Shown here: one piece after another, positions 54,281-62,332 of the stretch
Layout of the letters: every line of letters starts with the position of its first letter
How positions within the stretch are numbered: position 1 is the stretch's first letter
Origin: Rhodovulum sp. P5
GTDB lineage: Bacteria; Pseudomonadota; Alphaproteobacteria; Rhodobacterales; Rhodobacteraceae
NCBI RefSeq assembly: GCF_002079305.1
Contig: NZ_CP015039.1
Coordinates: 620,001 to 684,000 of the forward strand
Length of the DNA: 64,000 bases
Direction of reading: 5' to 3'
The notes under the pieces: generated by a model
Told to the model about the DNA's origin: nothing
Seen by the model: only the letters and a program-made list of their open reading frames with translations
The model's database searches: none
Program-made: the position numbers and the translations under genes

Positions 54281-54531
54281 AATACCGTTCCTCGTGCGCA
54301 ACGATGGATCAAGGTAAGTAGGGCCGCGCCCGACCCTGGGAGTGCGCATAGGAACGCTTGTGCCGATCGGTTTATCTCAAAAGCACGAACGACTTGCGGC
54401 ATGTGGTGGGCATCTCCAATGCGCCCTCCCCGGGGTACGGTCGGGCGCGGCCCGTGCTGGTTGCCCGGGCCAGCTTCGGGGCCTCCGCGTTCGACCGTTA
54501 AGAGGCCCCGGATCATGTCCGGCGCGGGGTC
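54242..54531. mobile_element. Degenerate second copy of the MITE-like element (copy 2)
   Basis: Aligns through most of its length with the reverse complement of the element at 6969-7265. Shared blocks include GACCAGAAAT, GAATACCGTT, GTAGGGCCGCGCCCGACCCT, GTGCCGATCGGTT and ATGCGCCCTCCC. The left terminal repeat is decayed (CAGGTTGGCGAAAGACCAG) and the right is not recognisable, so the right limit is approximate. The internal inverted arms (54321-54337 and 54439-54453) are kept. There is no target duplication. It fills the gap between rutR and preA. Confidence 0.75.
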
Positions 54532-55842
54532 TCACCCCTCCGACGCACAACTCGCCCCCGTATTGTTGGGATGGGTGGACCAGTTGCCATATTCGGCCGG
54601 CACCGTCTGGCCGGTGCGGGGGTCGACCTCTCCGGGCGCCAGGCGGCGCATGGTGATGCAGCCTTCGACCGGGCAGACATTGACGCACAGGTTGCAGGCC
54701 ACGCATTCCGCATCGTCCACGTCGAAACGGCGGTCGGGGCCCATCATGATGGCCTGGTGGCTGGTATCCTCGCAGGCGGCATAGCAGCGACCGCATTTGA
54801 TGCAGGTCTCCTGATCGATCTGCGCCTTGGTGATGTAGTTGAGGTTCAGGCGCTGCCAGTCGGTCACCTTGGGCACCGCGGCGCCGACGAAATCCGACAG
54901 GCTCCCGTGGCCCTTGCTGTCCATCCACTCCGACAGGCCGGAGATCATCTCCTGCACGATGTGGAAGCCATAGGTCATGACCGCGGTGCAGACCTGCACA
55001 TTGCCCGCCCCCAGCGCCATGAACTCCGCGGCATCCTTCCATGTCGTCACGCCGCCGATGCCGGAAATCGGCAGGCCGGGGGTTTCGGGGTCCCGCGCGA
55101 TCTCTGCAACCATGTTCAGGGCAATGGGTTTCACCGCCGGGCCGCAATAGCCGCCATGGGTCCCCTGCCCGTCGATCATCGGTTCCGGCGACATCGCGTC
55201 CAGATCGACCGAGGTGATGGAATTGATCGTGTTGATCAGGCTGACCGCATCGGCGCCCCCCTTGAACGCGGCACGGGCGGGGGGCCGGATATCGGCCACG
55301 TTCGGCGTCAGCTTCACGATCACCGGCATGCGCGTATGCGCCTTGCACCAGCGGGTGACCATCTCGACGTAGTCGGGCACCTGCCCCACGGCAGAGCCCA
55401 TGCCCCGTTCGCTCATCCCGTGGGGGCAGCCGAAGTTCAGTTCAACCCCGTCGGCACCGGTCTCCTCCACCCGTTTCAGGATGCGCCGCCACGCCTCCTC
55501 CTCGCACGGCACCATGAGGGAGACGACAAGCGCCCGGTCGGGATAGTCGCGCTTGACCGTCGTGATCTCTTGCAGGTTCACCTCCAATGGGCGGTCGGTG
55601 ATCAGTTCGATGTTGTTGAGGCCAAGGAGTTGCCGATCCGCCCCCCAGATCGCGCCGTAACGGGGGCCGTTGACGTTGACGATGGGCGGGCCGTCCTCGC
55701 CCAGTGTCTTCCATACGACACCGCCCCAGCCTGCCTCGAACGCGCGGCGGACATTGTATTCCTTGTCGGTCGGCGGCGCAGAGGCCAGCCAGAACGGGTT
55801 GGGCGATTTGATGCCCACGAAATCGCAGCTCAGATCCGCCAT
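54532..55842 (-). CDS. preA: NAD-dependent dihydropyrimidine dehydrogenase subunit PreA
   Basis: A 436-residue protein. The FMN-binding dihydroorotate-dehydrogenase-like barrel includes NFGCPHGMSERGMG with the active-site Cys, VIVKLTPNVADI and ISGIGGVTTWKDA. The C-terminal ferredoxin domain has CIKCGRCYAAC and CVACNLCVNVCPVEGC for two 4Fe-4S clusters. With PreT it reduces uracil/thymine to the dihydro form using NADH. It starts 4 bases after preT. Confidence 0.95.
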   Translation of the reverse strand: MADLSCDFVGIKSPNPFWLASAPPTDKEYNVRRAFEAGWGGVVWKTLGEDGPPIVNVNGPRYGAIWGADRQLLGLNNIELITDRPLEVNLQEITTVKRDYPDRALVVSLMVPCEEEAWRRILKRVEETGADGVELNFGCPHGMSERGMGSAVGQVPDYVEMVTRWCKAHTRMPVIVKLTPNVADIRPPARAAFKGGADAVSLINTINSITSVDLDAMSPEPMIDGQGTHGGYCGPAVKPIALNMVAEIARDPETPGLPISGIGGVTTWKDAAEFMALGAGNVQVCTAVMTYGFHIVQEMISGLSEWMDSKGHGSLSDFVGAAVPKVTDWQRLNLNYITKAQIDQETCIKCGRCYAACEDTSHQAIMMGPDRRFDVDDAECVACNLCVNVCPVEGCITMRRLAPGEVDPRTGQTVPAEYGNWSTHPNNTGASCASEG

Positions 55843-55846
55843 CGGT

Positions 55847-57187
55847 TCAGCCCTCCCCGGCCATCAGCGTTGCATGGATATCCTCGGCGGCGTCGCGCCC
55901 CTCGGCCACGGCGGTGACCGTCAGATCGTCGCCCCCGGCGGCACAGTCGCCCCCGGCCCAGACCCCGGACAGGCTGGTCCGTCCCGGCCCGGTGACGGCG
56001 ATCTTGCGGCCCGAAAGCTCGATCTCGTCCGGCGTGCCGTCCAGCTTCTGCCCGATGGCCTTGAACACCTGATCGGCCTTCAGCCGGAAGGTAGTATCAC
56101 TCACCTCCAGCCCCTCCGGCGTCGCGTGGGTATAGGCGAACTCCACCGCCTCCAGCGGATCGCCCAGGATACGCACGGGCGCCGCGCCGGTGATGATCCG
56201 CACGCCCTTTGACGCGGCATAATCCTGTTCCTTGTCGGAGGCCGACATCGCCTCTCTCCCGCGGCGATAGACCATGGTCACATGTTCCGCACCCAACAGC
56301 TTTGACTGCACCGCCGCATCCACGGCCGTCATGCCGCCGCCGATGACCACCACATCGCGCCCGACAGGGATCTTGGACAGGTCGTCGGCCTGCCGCAATC
56401 CGGCGATGAAATCGACCGCGTCATGGACATGGGCCTTTTCCTCGCCCTCGGCGCGCAGCGCGTTCACCCCGCCCAGCCCGATGGCAAGGAATACGGCGTC
56501 GAAGTCCTTGCGCAAGGCCGCAAGCGTCAGGTCCCGGCCCAGCGTCCTGCCGTGGCTGAAGGTCATTCCGCCGATCCCGGCCAGCCATGCGACCTCTGCC
56601 TGCGCGAAATCATCCACCGTCTTGTAGGCGGCAATACCGTATTCGTTCAGCCCCCCGGCCTTGGGGCGGGCATCGAACACCTCCACCTCATGCCCCTTCA
56701 TCGCCAGCCGGTGCGCACAGGCCAGCCCCGCGGGTCCCGCGCCCACCACGGCGATCTTGCGGCCCGTGGGCGCGGCGCGGGGAAACGGATGCCCGTCCCG
56801 CGCCATCAGCGTGTCGGTCGCGTAGCGCTGCAGCCGCCCGATCTGCACCGGGGCGCCTTCGGCCGTTTCGCGCACGCAGGCGGCCTCGCACAACTGTTCG
56901 GTCGGGCAGACCCGGGCGCACATACCGCCAAGGATGTTCTGGGCGAAGATCGTCCGCGCGGCGGCGGCGGGGGTTCCGGTCGCGATCTGCCGGATGAACA
57001 GGGGGATGTCGATATCGGTCGGGCAGGCCGTGATGCAGGGCGCCTCGTGACAGAAATAGCACCGTGCGGCGGCAACCCGGGCCGCATGGGCCTCCAGCGG
57101 CGGCGCCTTGTCGGCAAAGTTGTCGCGATAATCCTCGGCCGAAAGACGCCCGGCCACGACCCCCGGCGTTGTGCGCGTATTGGCCAT
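55847..57187 (-). CDS. preT: NAD-dependent dihydropyrimidine dehydrogenase subunit PreT
   Basis: A 446-residue GltD-like flavoprotein. The N-terminal Cys-rich region (CYFCHEAPCITACPTDIDIP and CARVCPTEQLCEAACV) carries Fe-S clusters; VVGAGPAGLACAHRLA binds FAD and VVIGGGMTAVDAA the NAD(P)H. It passes electrons from NADH to PreA. ATG 57187 has GGAGGG six bases upstream; the frame further upstream is not family-like. Confidence 0.93.
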   Translation of the reverse strand: MANTRTTPGVVAGRLSAEDYRDNFADKAPPLEAHAARVAAARCYFCHEAPCITACPTDIDIPLFIRQIATGTPAAAARTIFAQNILGGMCARVCPTEQLCEAACVRETAEGAPVQIGRLQRYATDTLMARDGHPFPRAAPTGRKIAVVGAGPAGLACAHRLAMKGHEVEVFDARPKAGGLNEYGIAAYKTVDDFAQAEVAWLAGIGGMTFSHGRTLGRDLTLAALRKDFDAVFLAIGLGGVNALRAEGEEKAHVHDAVDFIAGLRQADDLSKIPVGRDVVVIGGGMTAVDAAVQSKLLGAEHVTMVYRRGREAMSASDKEQDYAASKGVRIITGAAPVRILGDPLEAVEFAYTHATPEGLEVSDTTFRLKADQVFKAIGQKLDGTPDEIELSGRKIAVTGPGRTSLSGVWAGGDCAAGGDDLTVTAVAEGRDAAEDIHATLMAGEG

Positions 57188-57613
57188 TCGGGGCCCTCCC
57201 TGTTGACGTGTGTTTCCGGGAAGACTGCCACAGGCACAAATTTTATCAATCGGTAAATTTTTGACAGCCCCGCGACATCGCATGGGGCGGCGCTTTCGAT
57301 GCTGTCAAAGCCACCGGTTGCCCAGTTCTTGGGCGTCCTGTCGCAAGAATTGGCCGGCGGACTGCGTGTCTCCCCTGCCCCTGCGTCCCGATATTGCGGC
57401 GGCCCGCCAATCCATTTCGTCGCAGGAGGGTACGCGCAGGGCCTAGCCGCGGGGGCTGGCCCTCCCTGCCCGCGGCCTGATAGAAGACCCCGGCACTCGC
57501 TAGACCTGAACACAAAGGACGGACCAAGGCACGTTCGGCGTTCCCCCGAACAGCCGCCGCATTGCATCGGCCCCCGGACAACCGCGATGGACCGCCCCAC
57601 AGGAGATAACGAC
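57188..57613. other. 426-base divergent intergenic region between preT and the HAAT-type importer
   Basis: No gene of convincing composition is present on either strand. It holds the AT-rich inverted repeat at 57238-57261 close to preT and, at the other end, the AGGAGATAACGAC ribosome site of the binding-protein gene. A GC-rich palindrome (CCGCGGGGGCTGG with CCCTGCCCGCGG) lies near 57450-57477. Promoters for both directions must be here, but no clear sigma-70 pair could be fixed. Confidence 0.6.
57238..57261. promoter_or_regulatory. AT-rich imperfect palindrome upstream of preT
   Basis: TTTATC-AATC-GGTAAA (57242-57257) with flanking AAAT/ATTT forms an inverted repeat with two mismatches in ten pairs, 50 bases upstream of the preT start, in strong contrast to the GC-rich surroundings. 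It does not match the RutR consensus, so it may bind another regulator or be part of the promoter. Confidence 0.4.
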
Positions 57614-58822
57614 ATGAACCTGATCAGACGAACCTTGCTTGCCGCGGGCGCCGCGATGGCGCTTATGCCCGCAGCCGCGCTGGCGCAGGACACGATCAAG
57701 ATCGGCGACATCAACCATTACAAGCGCCTCGCAGCCTTTGCCGACCCCTACCGGAAAGGCATCGAACTGGCGGTGGCGGAAATCAACGGCGCCGGTGGCG
57801 TCTTGGGCAAACCGCTGGAGTTCATCTTCCGCGACGATCAGGGCGACCCGGCCGAGGCCGTGAAGATCGCCGATGAACTGATGGCCCGCGAAGGGACGGT
57901 CATGCTGACCGGTTCGATCCTGTCCCATGTGGGGCTCGCGATTTCCTCCTTCGCCGGCGAAAAGGGCTATGTCTACCTGGCCGCTGAACCGCTGGCCGAC
58001 ACGCTGGTCTGGCAGTCGGGCAATCCCTACACCTTCCGGCTGCGCACCTCGACCTGGGTGCAGGCGGCGATGCTGGCCGAAAAGGCGGCCCAGACCGATG
58101 CCGTACGGTTCGCCACCATCGCGCCCAACTATGCCTACGGCAAGGATGCGGTCGCGGCCTTCAAGGCGAACCTCAAGGCACTGAAACCCGAGGTCGAGTT
58201 CGTGGCCGAGCAATGGCCCGCGCTGTTCAAGATCGACGCGGGCGCCGAGGTGCAGGCCCTGGAACGCGCCAAGCCCGACGCGATCTACAACGTCACCTTC
58301 GGCACGGATCTTGCGAAACTCGTGCGCCAGGGCACCGACCGCGGGCTGTTCGACGGGCGCGATGTCTATGGCCTGCTGACCGGGGAGCCGGAATACCTGG
58401 AGCCGCTGGGCGACGAAGCGCCGGAGGGCTGGGTCGTCACCGGTTATCCGTGGTACGCCTTCGCCGATGGCACGCCGGGCAAGGCCTTCGTCGATGCCTA
58501 TACCGCCGCGACCGGGGAAACGCCCAAGAACGGCAGCCTGGTGGGATACATGACCGCGAAATCCGCCGCGGCGGCCATCGCACGCGCCGGTTCGACCGAC
58601 AGCGACGCGATCCGCGCCGCCTTCGAAGGTCTGGTGGTCGAGGACACGCCCGACGGGCCGATCAGCTATCGCGCGATCGACAACCAGTCGACCATGGGCG
58701 CGTTCATCGGCACCCTGGCGGTGCAGGACGGCAAGGGCGTGATGGTGGACTGGGCCTATGCCGACCCGACCCCCTACATGCCCTCCGATGACGAGATCCG
58801 GGCCATGCGCCCGGCCGACTGA
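57614..58822 (+). CDS. Branched-chain amino acid/amide-type ABC transporter substrate-binding protein
   Basis: A 402-residue periplasmic protein of the Leu/Ile/Val-binding (HAAT) class. Signal peptide MNLIRRTLLAAGAAMALMPAAALAQ, then IKIGDINHYKRLAAFADPYRKGIELAVAEIN and the family hinge regions (TGSILSHVGLAISSFAGEKG, APNYAYGKDAVAAF). AGGAG precedes ATG 57614. The ligand is unknown; its neighbours suggest a nitrogen compound related to pyrimidine or taurine metabolism. Confidence 0.88.
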   Translation: MNLIRRTLLAAGAAMALMPAAALAQDTIKIGDINHYKRLAAFADPYRKGIELAVAEINGAGGVLGKPLEFIFRDDQGDPAEAVKIADELMAREGTVMLTGSILSHVGLAISSFAGEKGYVYLAAEPLADTLVWQSGNPYTFRLRTSTWVQAAMLAEKAAQTDAVRFATIAPNYAYGKDAVAAFKANLKALKPEVEFVAEQWPALFKIDAGAEVQALERAKPDAIYNVTFGTDLAKLVRQGTDRGLFDGRDVYGLLTGEPEYLEPLGDEAPEGWVVTGYPWYAFADGTPGKAFVDAYTAATGETPKNGSLVGYMTAKSAAAAIARAGSTDSDAIRAAFEGLVVEDTPDGPISYRAIDNQSTMGAFIGTLAVQDGKGVMVDWAYADPTPYMPSDDEIRAMRPAD

Positions 58823-58829
58823 GCCAACC

Positions 58830-58853
58830 GGCCCGGCCCGATCCGGCCGGGCC
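58830..58853 (+). terminator. Intercistronic hairpin after the binding-protein gene
   Basis: A perfect 9-bp stem, GGCCCGGCC (58830-58838) with GGCCGGGCC (58845-58853), with a 6-base loop, is followed by CCTTCTTGTC. Located between the binding-protein and permease genes, it likely acts as a partial terminator or mRNA stabiliser, giving more binding protein than membrane parts. Confidence 0.55.
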
Positions 58854-58896
58854 CCTTCTTGTCATTCAGGACAGGCGGCGACGCGGGGTCTGACCC

Positions 58897-60753
58897 ATGG
58901 CCTTTCTTCTTGCACAGGTCCTGACGGGGCTTGCCAATGCCGCGGCGCTGTTTCTGGTCGCCTCGGGCCTGTCGCTGATCTTCGGCGTCACGCGGATCGT
59001 GAATTTCGCCCATGGCTCGTTCTACATGCTGGGCGCGTTCATCGGCGTATCGCTGATGCAGGTGCTGCCGGGGGCGGTCGGCTTCTGGGGGGCGATCCTG
59101 TTGACCGGGCTGGCCGTTGGGCTGATCGGCGCCCTGGTCGAGATGATCGTGCTGCGCCCGATCTACCGCGCGCCCGAACTGTTCCAGCTTGTCGCCACCT
59201 TCGGCGTCATCCTCGTGATACAGGACCTCGCCCTGATGATCTGGGGGGCGGAGGATCGCCTTGGCCCCCGCGCGCCGGGGCTGAAAGGCGTGGTGCGGAT
59301 CTTCGGCGAACCCGTACCGAAATACGACCTTGTCCTGATCGCCATCACCCCGGTGATCCTGTTTGCCCTGTGGTATCTGATCCGCCGTACCCGGTTCGGC
59401 GTCCTCGTGCGTGCCGCCACCCAAGACAGGGAGATGGTCGGCGCGCTGGGCGTCAATCAGGCGTGGCTGTTCACCGGGGTCTTCGCGCTGGGCTCCGCCC
59501 TTGCGGGCTGGGGCGGCGCGCTGCAACTGCCCATGGGCGGCGCCGATCTGCTGATGGATTTCAACATCATCGGGCCGGTCTTCATCGTCGTGGTGATCGG
59601 CGGCATGGGCAGCCTGCCGGGGGCGTTCCTTGCCGCGGTGCTGATCTCGGTCCTGAACGTCTTCGGCGTGACCTACCTGCCGCAATCGACGCTGGTGCTG
59701 ATGTTCGCGGTCATGGCGGCGGTGCTGATCGCACGGCCCTATGGCATTTTGGGACGGGCAGAGGCGATGGGAGAGCACGGCCAGGTCGGGGAGCCTGAGG
59801 CCCCGATCCGACCCTATGGTCCGACGGGCCGGGTACTGGTCGCCGTGCTGGTTCTGGCCCTTGCGGCACTTCCGCTCTTCGCCGGGTCCTTCGCGCTGGT
59901 GCTGACGATCGACATCGTGGTCTTTGCGCTTTTCGCGGCATCCCTGCATTTCCTGCTGGGCACCGGGGGGCTGATCAGCTTTGGCCATGCGGCGTTTTTC
60001 GGGGGCGGTGCCTATGCCGCGGCGCTTTTGGTGCATCACCTGAACGCCCCGATGGAAATCGCCTTTCTCTTCGCGCCCCTAGCTGCGGGGCTGCTGGCGC
60101 TGGGCATCGGCTGGTTCTGCATCCGCCTGACCGGGGTCTATTTCGCGATGCTGACACTGGCCTTCAGCCAGTTCGTGTGGTCGATGGCGGTTCAGTGGCG
60201 CGGGCTGACCCGCGGCGATGACGGGCTGATCGACATCTGGCCCGCGGCGTGGTTGTCGGGCACGGTGCCGTTCTACTATTTCACCCTGATCCTCGGGACC
60301 GGCGGTATCCTGTTCCTGCGCCATGTCATCCACGCCCCCTTCGGCTATGCCCTGCGCGCGGGCCGCGACAGCCCCCGGCAGGCAGAGGCCACGGGGATCG
60401 ACGTCAAGCGCGTGCAGTTCGCGGCCTTCGCCCTTGCCGGGGCCATGGCCGGGCTGGCCGGGGGGATCTTCGTTTTCTCCAAGGGCTCGGTCTTTCCAAG
60501 CGAGCTGGAAATCGCGGCCAGTTTCGACGCGCTGATCGCCGTCTTCCTCGGCGGGGTGAAAACGCTGGCCGGGGGCGTGGTCGGCGCGGCCTTCCTGACA
60601 ACGGCAGAGGATTGGCTGACCCGGTTCGAGTACTGGCGGCTGGCGCTGGGTCTTCTGATCATCGCGGTAGTGATCGCGGCACCGCAAGGCATTGTCGGAA
60701 CGCTTCGGCAGGCGACGCTCCGGCTGCGCGGCGCAGGGCGGGAGGATGGCTGA
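58897..60753 (+). CDS. Fused LivH-LivM type ABC permease
   Basis: A 618-residue protein that joins two permeases. Residues 1-290 are LivH-like (VASGLSLIFGVTRIVNFAHGSFYMLGAF, GVNQAWLFTGVFALGSALAGWGGAL). Residues ~310-618 are LivM-like (LGTGGLISFGHAAFFGGGAYAAALL, GIDVKRVQFAAFALAGAMAGLAGGI). The junction is a short charged loop (EHGQVGEPEAPIRPYGPTG). The usual two-gene pair is therefore one polypeptide here. Confidence 0.9.
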   Translation: MAFLLAQVLTGLANAAALFLVASGLSLIFGVTRIVNFAHGSFYMLGAFIGVSLMQVLPGAVGFWGAILLTGLAVGLIGALVEMIVLRPIYRAPELFQLVATFGVILVIQDLALMIWGAEDRLGPRAPGLKGVVRIFGEPVPKYDLVLIAITPVILFALWYLIRRTRFGVLVRAATQDREMVGALGVNQAWLFTGVFALGSALAGWGGALQLPMGGADLLMDFNIIGPVFIVVVIGGMGSLPGAFLAAVLISVLNVFGVTYLPQSTLVLMFAVMAAVLIARPYGILGRAEAMGEHGQVGEPEAPIRPYGPTGRVLVAVLVLALAALPLFAGSFALVLTIDIVVFALFAASLHFLLGTGGLISFGHAAFFGGGAYAAALLVHHLNAPMEIAFLFAPLAAGLLALGIGWFCIRLTGVYFAMLTLAFSQFVWSMAVQWRGLTRGDDGLIDIWPAAWLSGTVPFYYFTLILGTGGILFLRHVIHAPFGYALRAGRDSPRQAEATGIDVKRVQFAAFALAGAMAGLAGGIFVFSKGSVFPSELEIAASFDALIAVFLGGVKTLAGGVVGAAFLTTAEDWLTRFEYWRLALGLLIIAVVIAAPQGIVGTLRQATLRLRGAGREDG

Positions 60754-61522
60754 GGTGACCGACATCATGCGCGTCGAGAACCTGCGCAAAAGCTACGATG
60801 GCTTCGTGGCCGTCAACGGCATCGGCTTCTCGGTCCGGCCGGGGGAGTTGAAGGCGTTGATCGGCCCCAACGGCGCGGGCAAGTCGACCTGTTTCAACAT
60901 GCTGACCGGGCAGGTGAAACCCAGCGGGGGCGAGGTCTGGCTTGACGGGCAGCGCATCACCGGCCGGCCGCCGCGCGCCATCTGGCGGCTGGGTGTGGGG
61001 CGCACTTTCCAGATCACCGCGGCCTATCCATCGATGACGGTGATCGAGAATGTGCAGATGGCGCTGATCAGCCATCACCGGCGCCTCTTTGCGCTGCGCC
61101 CCCGGGCGCGGACGCTTTACCGGGACGAGGCGTTCGGCCTGCTTGAAACCGTGTCGATGGCCGATCAGGCCGACCGGCCCTGTTCGGTGCTGGCCTATGG
61201 CGATCTGAAACGGCTGGATCTGGCCATCGCGCTGTGCCACCGCCCGCGGCTGTTGTTGATGGACGAACCGACCGCCGGCATGGCCCCGGCTGCGCGGATC
61301 GACCTGATGCAACTGGTCGCCGATATCGTGCGCGACCGGGGCCTGTCGGTCCTGTTCACCGAGCATGACATGGACGTGGTCTTTGCCCATGCCCACAGCA
61401 TCATGGTTCTCAGCCGCGGCGACCTGATCGCAGAGGGCGACGCCGACACCGTGCGCAACGATGCCCGCGTGCAAGAGGTTTATCTGGGCGGCGGCCGCCC
61501 CGTGGGAGGGGCCGATGCTTAG
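60746..61522 (+). CDS. ABC transporter ATP-binding protein, LivG type
   Basis: A 258-residue ATPase. Walker A GPNGAGKST, Q-loop FQITAAYPSMTVIENV, signature-region SVLAYGDLKRLDLAIAL (an atypical LAYGD in place of LSGGQ, as in LivG-like proteins) and LLMDEPTAGMAP. It overlaps the permease gene by 8 bases. ATG 60746 is used; a second Met at 60764 is possible. Confidence 0.88.
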   Translation: MAEVTDIMRVENLRKSYDGFVAVNGIGFSVRPGELKALIGPNGAGKSTCFNMLTGQVKPSGGEVWLDGQRITGRPPRAIWRLGVGRTFQITAAYPSMTVIENVQMALISHHRRLFALRPRARTLYRDEAFGLLETVSMADQADRPCSVLAYGDLKRLDLAIALCHRPRLLLMDEPTAGMAPAARIDLMQLVADIVRDRGLSVLFTEHDMDVVFAHAHSIMVLSRGDLIAEGDADTVRNDARVQEVYLGGGRPVGGADA

Positions 61523-62216
61523 CGTCGCGCATATCCACAGCTATTACGGCAAGGCCCATATCCTGAGCGATCTGAGCTTCGATGTGCCGCGCGGCGAGGT
61601 CGTGGCGCTCTTGGGCCGCAACGGGGCGGGCAAGTCGACCACGCTGAAATCGGTGATGCAGCTTGTGCCGCCGCGCCGGGGCACCGTGACGTATCAGGGC
61701 GACAATCTGGTGGGGCGCCCTGCCTTTCGTGTGGCGACGCTCGGTCTTGGCTACGTGCCCGAAGACCGGCGCATCTTCTCGGACCTGACGGTTCTTGAAA
61801 ACCTTGAGGTCGGGCGCCAGCCGCCCCGCGCCGATGCACCGGAATGGACGACGGACAAGCTGTTCGTGCTGTTTCCGAACCTTGCGGAAAGACGCGGCAA
61901 TCGCGGCCGGCATCTGTCGGGCGGGGAACAGCAGATGCTGACGATTGCCCGCACGCTGATGGGCAACCCCGCACTCTTGTTGCTGGACGAACCGTCGGAA
62001 GGCATCGCGCCCGTGATCGTCGAGCAGATGGCCAGAACCATTCGGACGCTGAAATCCGAAGGGCTGACCGTGCTGCTGTCGGAACAGAACCTGCATTTCG
62101 CCCGGGCCGTCTCGGACCGCGCGATCATCCTTGAGGGTGGGCAGAAGCGGTTCGAGGGCAGCTTTGCAGAGCTTGAGGCGACCCCGGCGATCCGCGACGC
62201 CTATCTTGCGGTCTGA
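61515..62216 (+). CDS. ABC transporter ATP-binding protein, LivF type
   Basis: A 233-residue ATPase with GRNGAGKST, LGYVPEDRRIFSDLTVLENL, LSGGEQQMLTIARTL and LLLDEPSEGIAP. The start at ATG 61515 (GGGAGGGG upstream) overlaps the LivG gene by 8 bases. It completes the importer whose other parts are encoded immediately upstream. Confidence 0.9.
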   Translation: MLSVAHIHSYYGKAHILSDLSFDVPRGEVVALLGRNGAGKSTTLKSVMQLVPPRRGTVTYQGDNLVGRPAFRVATLGLGYVPEDRRIFSDLTVLENLEVGRQPPRADAPEWTTDKLFVLFPNLAERRGNRGRHLSGGEQQMLTIARTLMGNPALLLLDEPSEGIAPVIVEQMARTIRTLKSEGLTVLLSEQNLHFARAVSDRAIILEGGQKRFEGSFAELEATPAIRDAYLAV

Positions 62217-62228
62217 CCCCGCCGTCAA

Positions 62229-62263
62229 AGCGCTTCGCGTTCGTTCGCAGTCACGCGAAGCGC
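62229..62263. terminator. Bidirectional terminator hairpin between livF-like gene and tpa
   Basis: A perfect 11-bp stem, GCGCTTCGCGT (62230-62240) with ACGCGAAGCGC (62253-62263), loop of 12 bases, lies between two convergent genes and is followed by CCTAGCCTTTTG on the plus strand. Confidence 0.6.
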
Positions 62264-62293
62264 CCTAGCCTTTTGATTTCGCGTGTTCGCGAC

Positions 62294-62332
62294 GCAGAAA
62301 ACCGGCTCCCACTTTTCTGCAACACGCTCTAG
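62294..62332. repeat. Dispersed intergenic repeat, hairpin ending in CTCTAG
   Basis: GCAGAAAA (62294-62301) and TTTTCTGC (62313-62320) pair around CCGGCTCCCAC, and AACACGCTCTAG follows. This resembles the short intergenic repeats with an ACCGG-TTCCCACTTTT core and a GCTCTAG end that I know from other alphaproteobacterial genomes. No second copy was noticed in this window. Confidence 0.5.
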
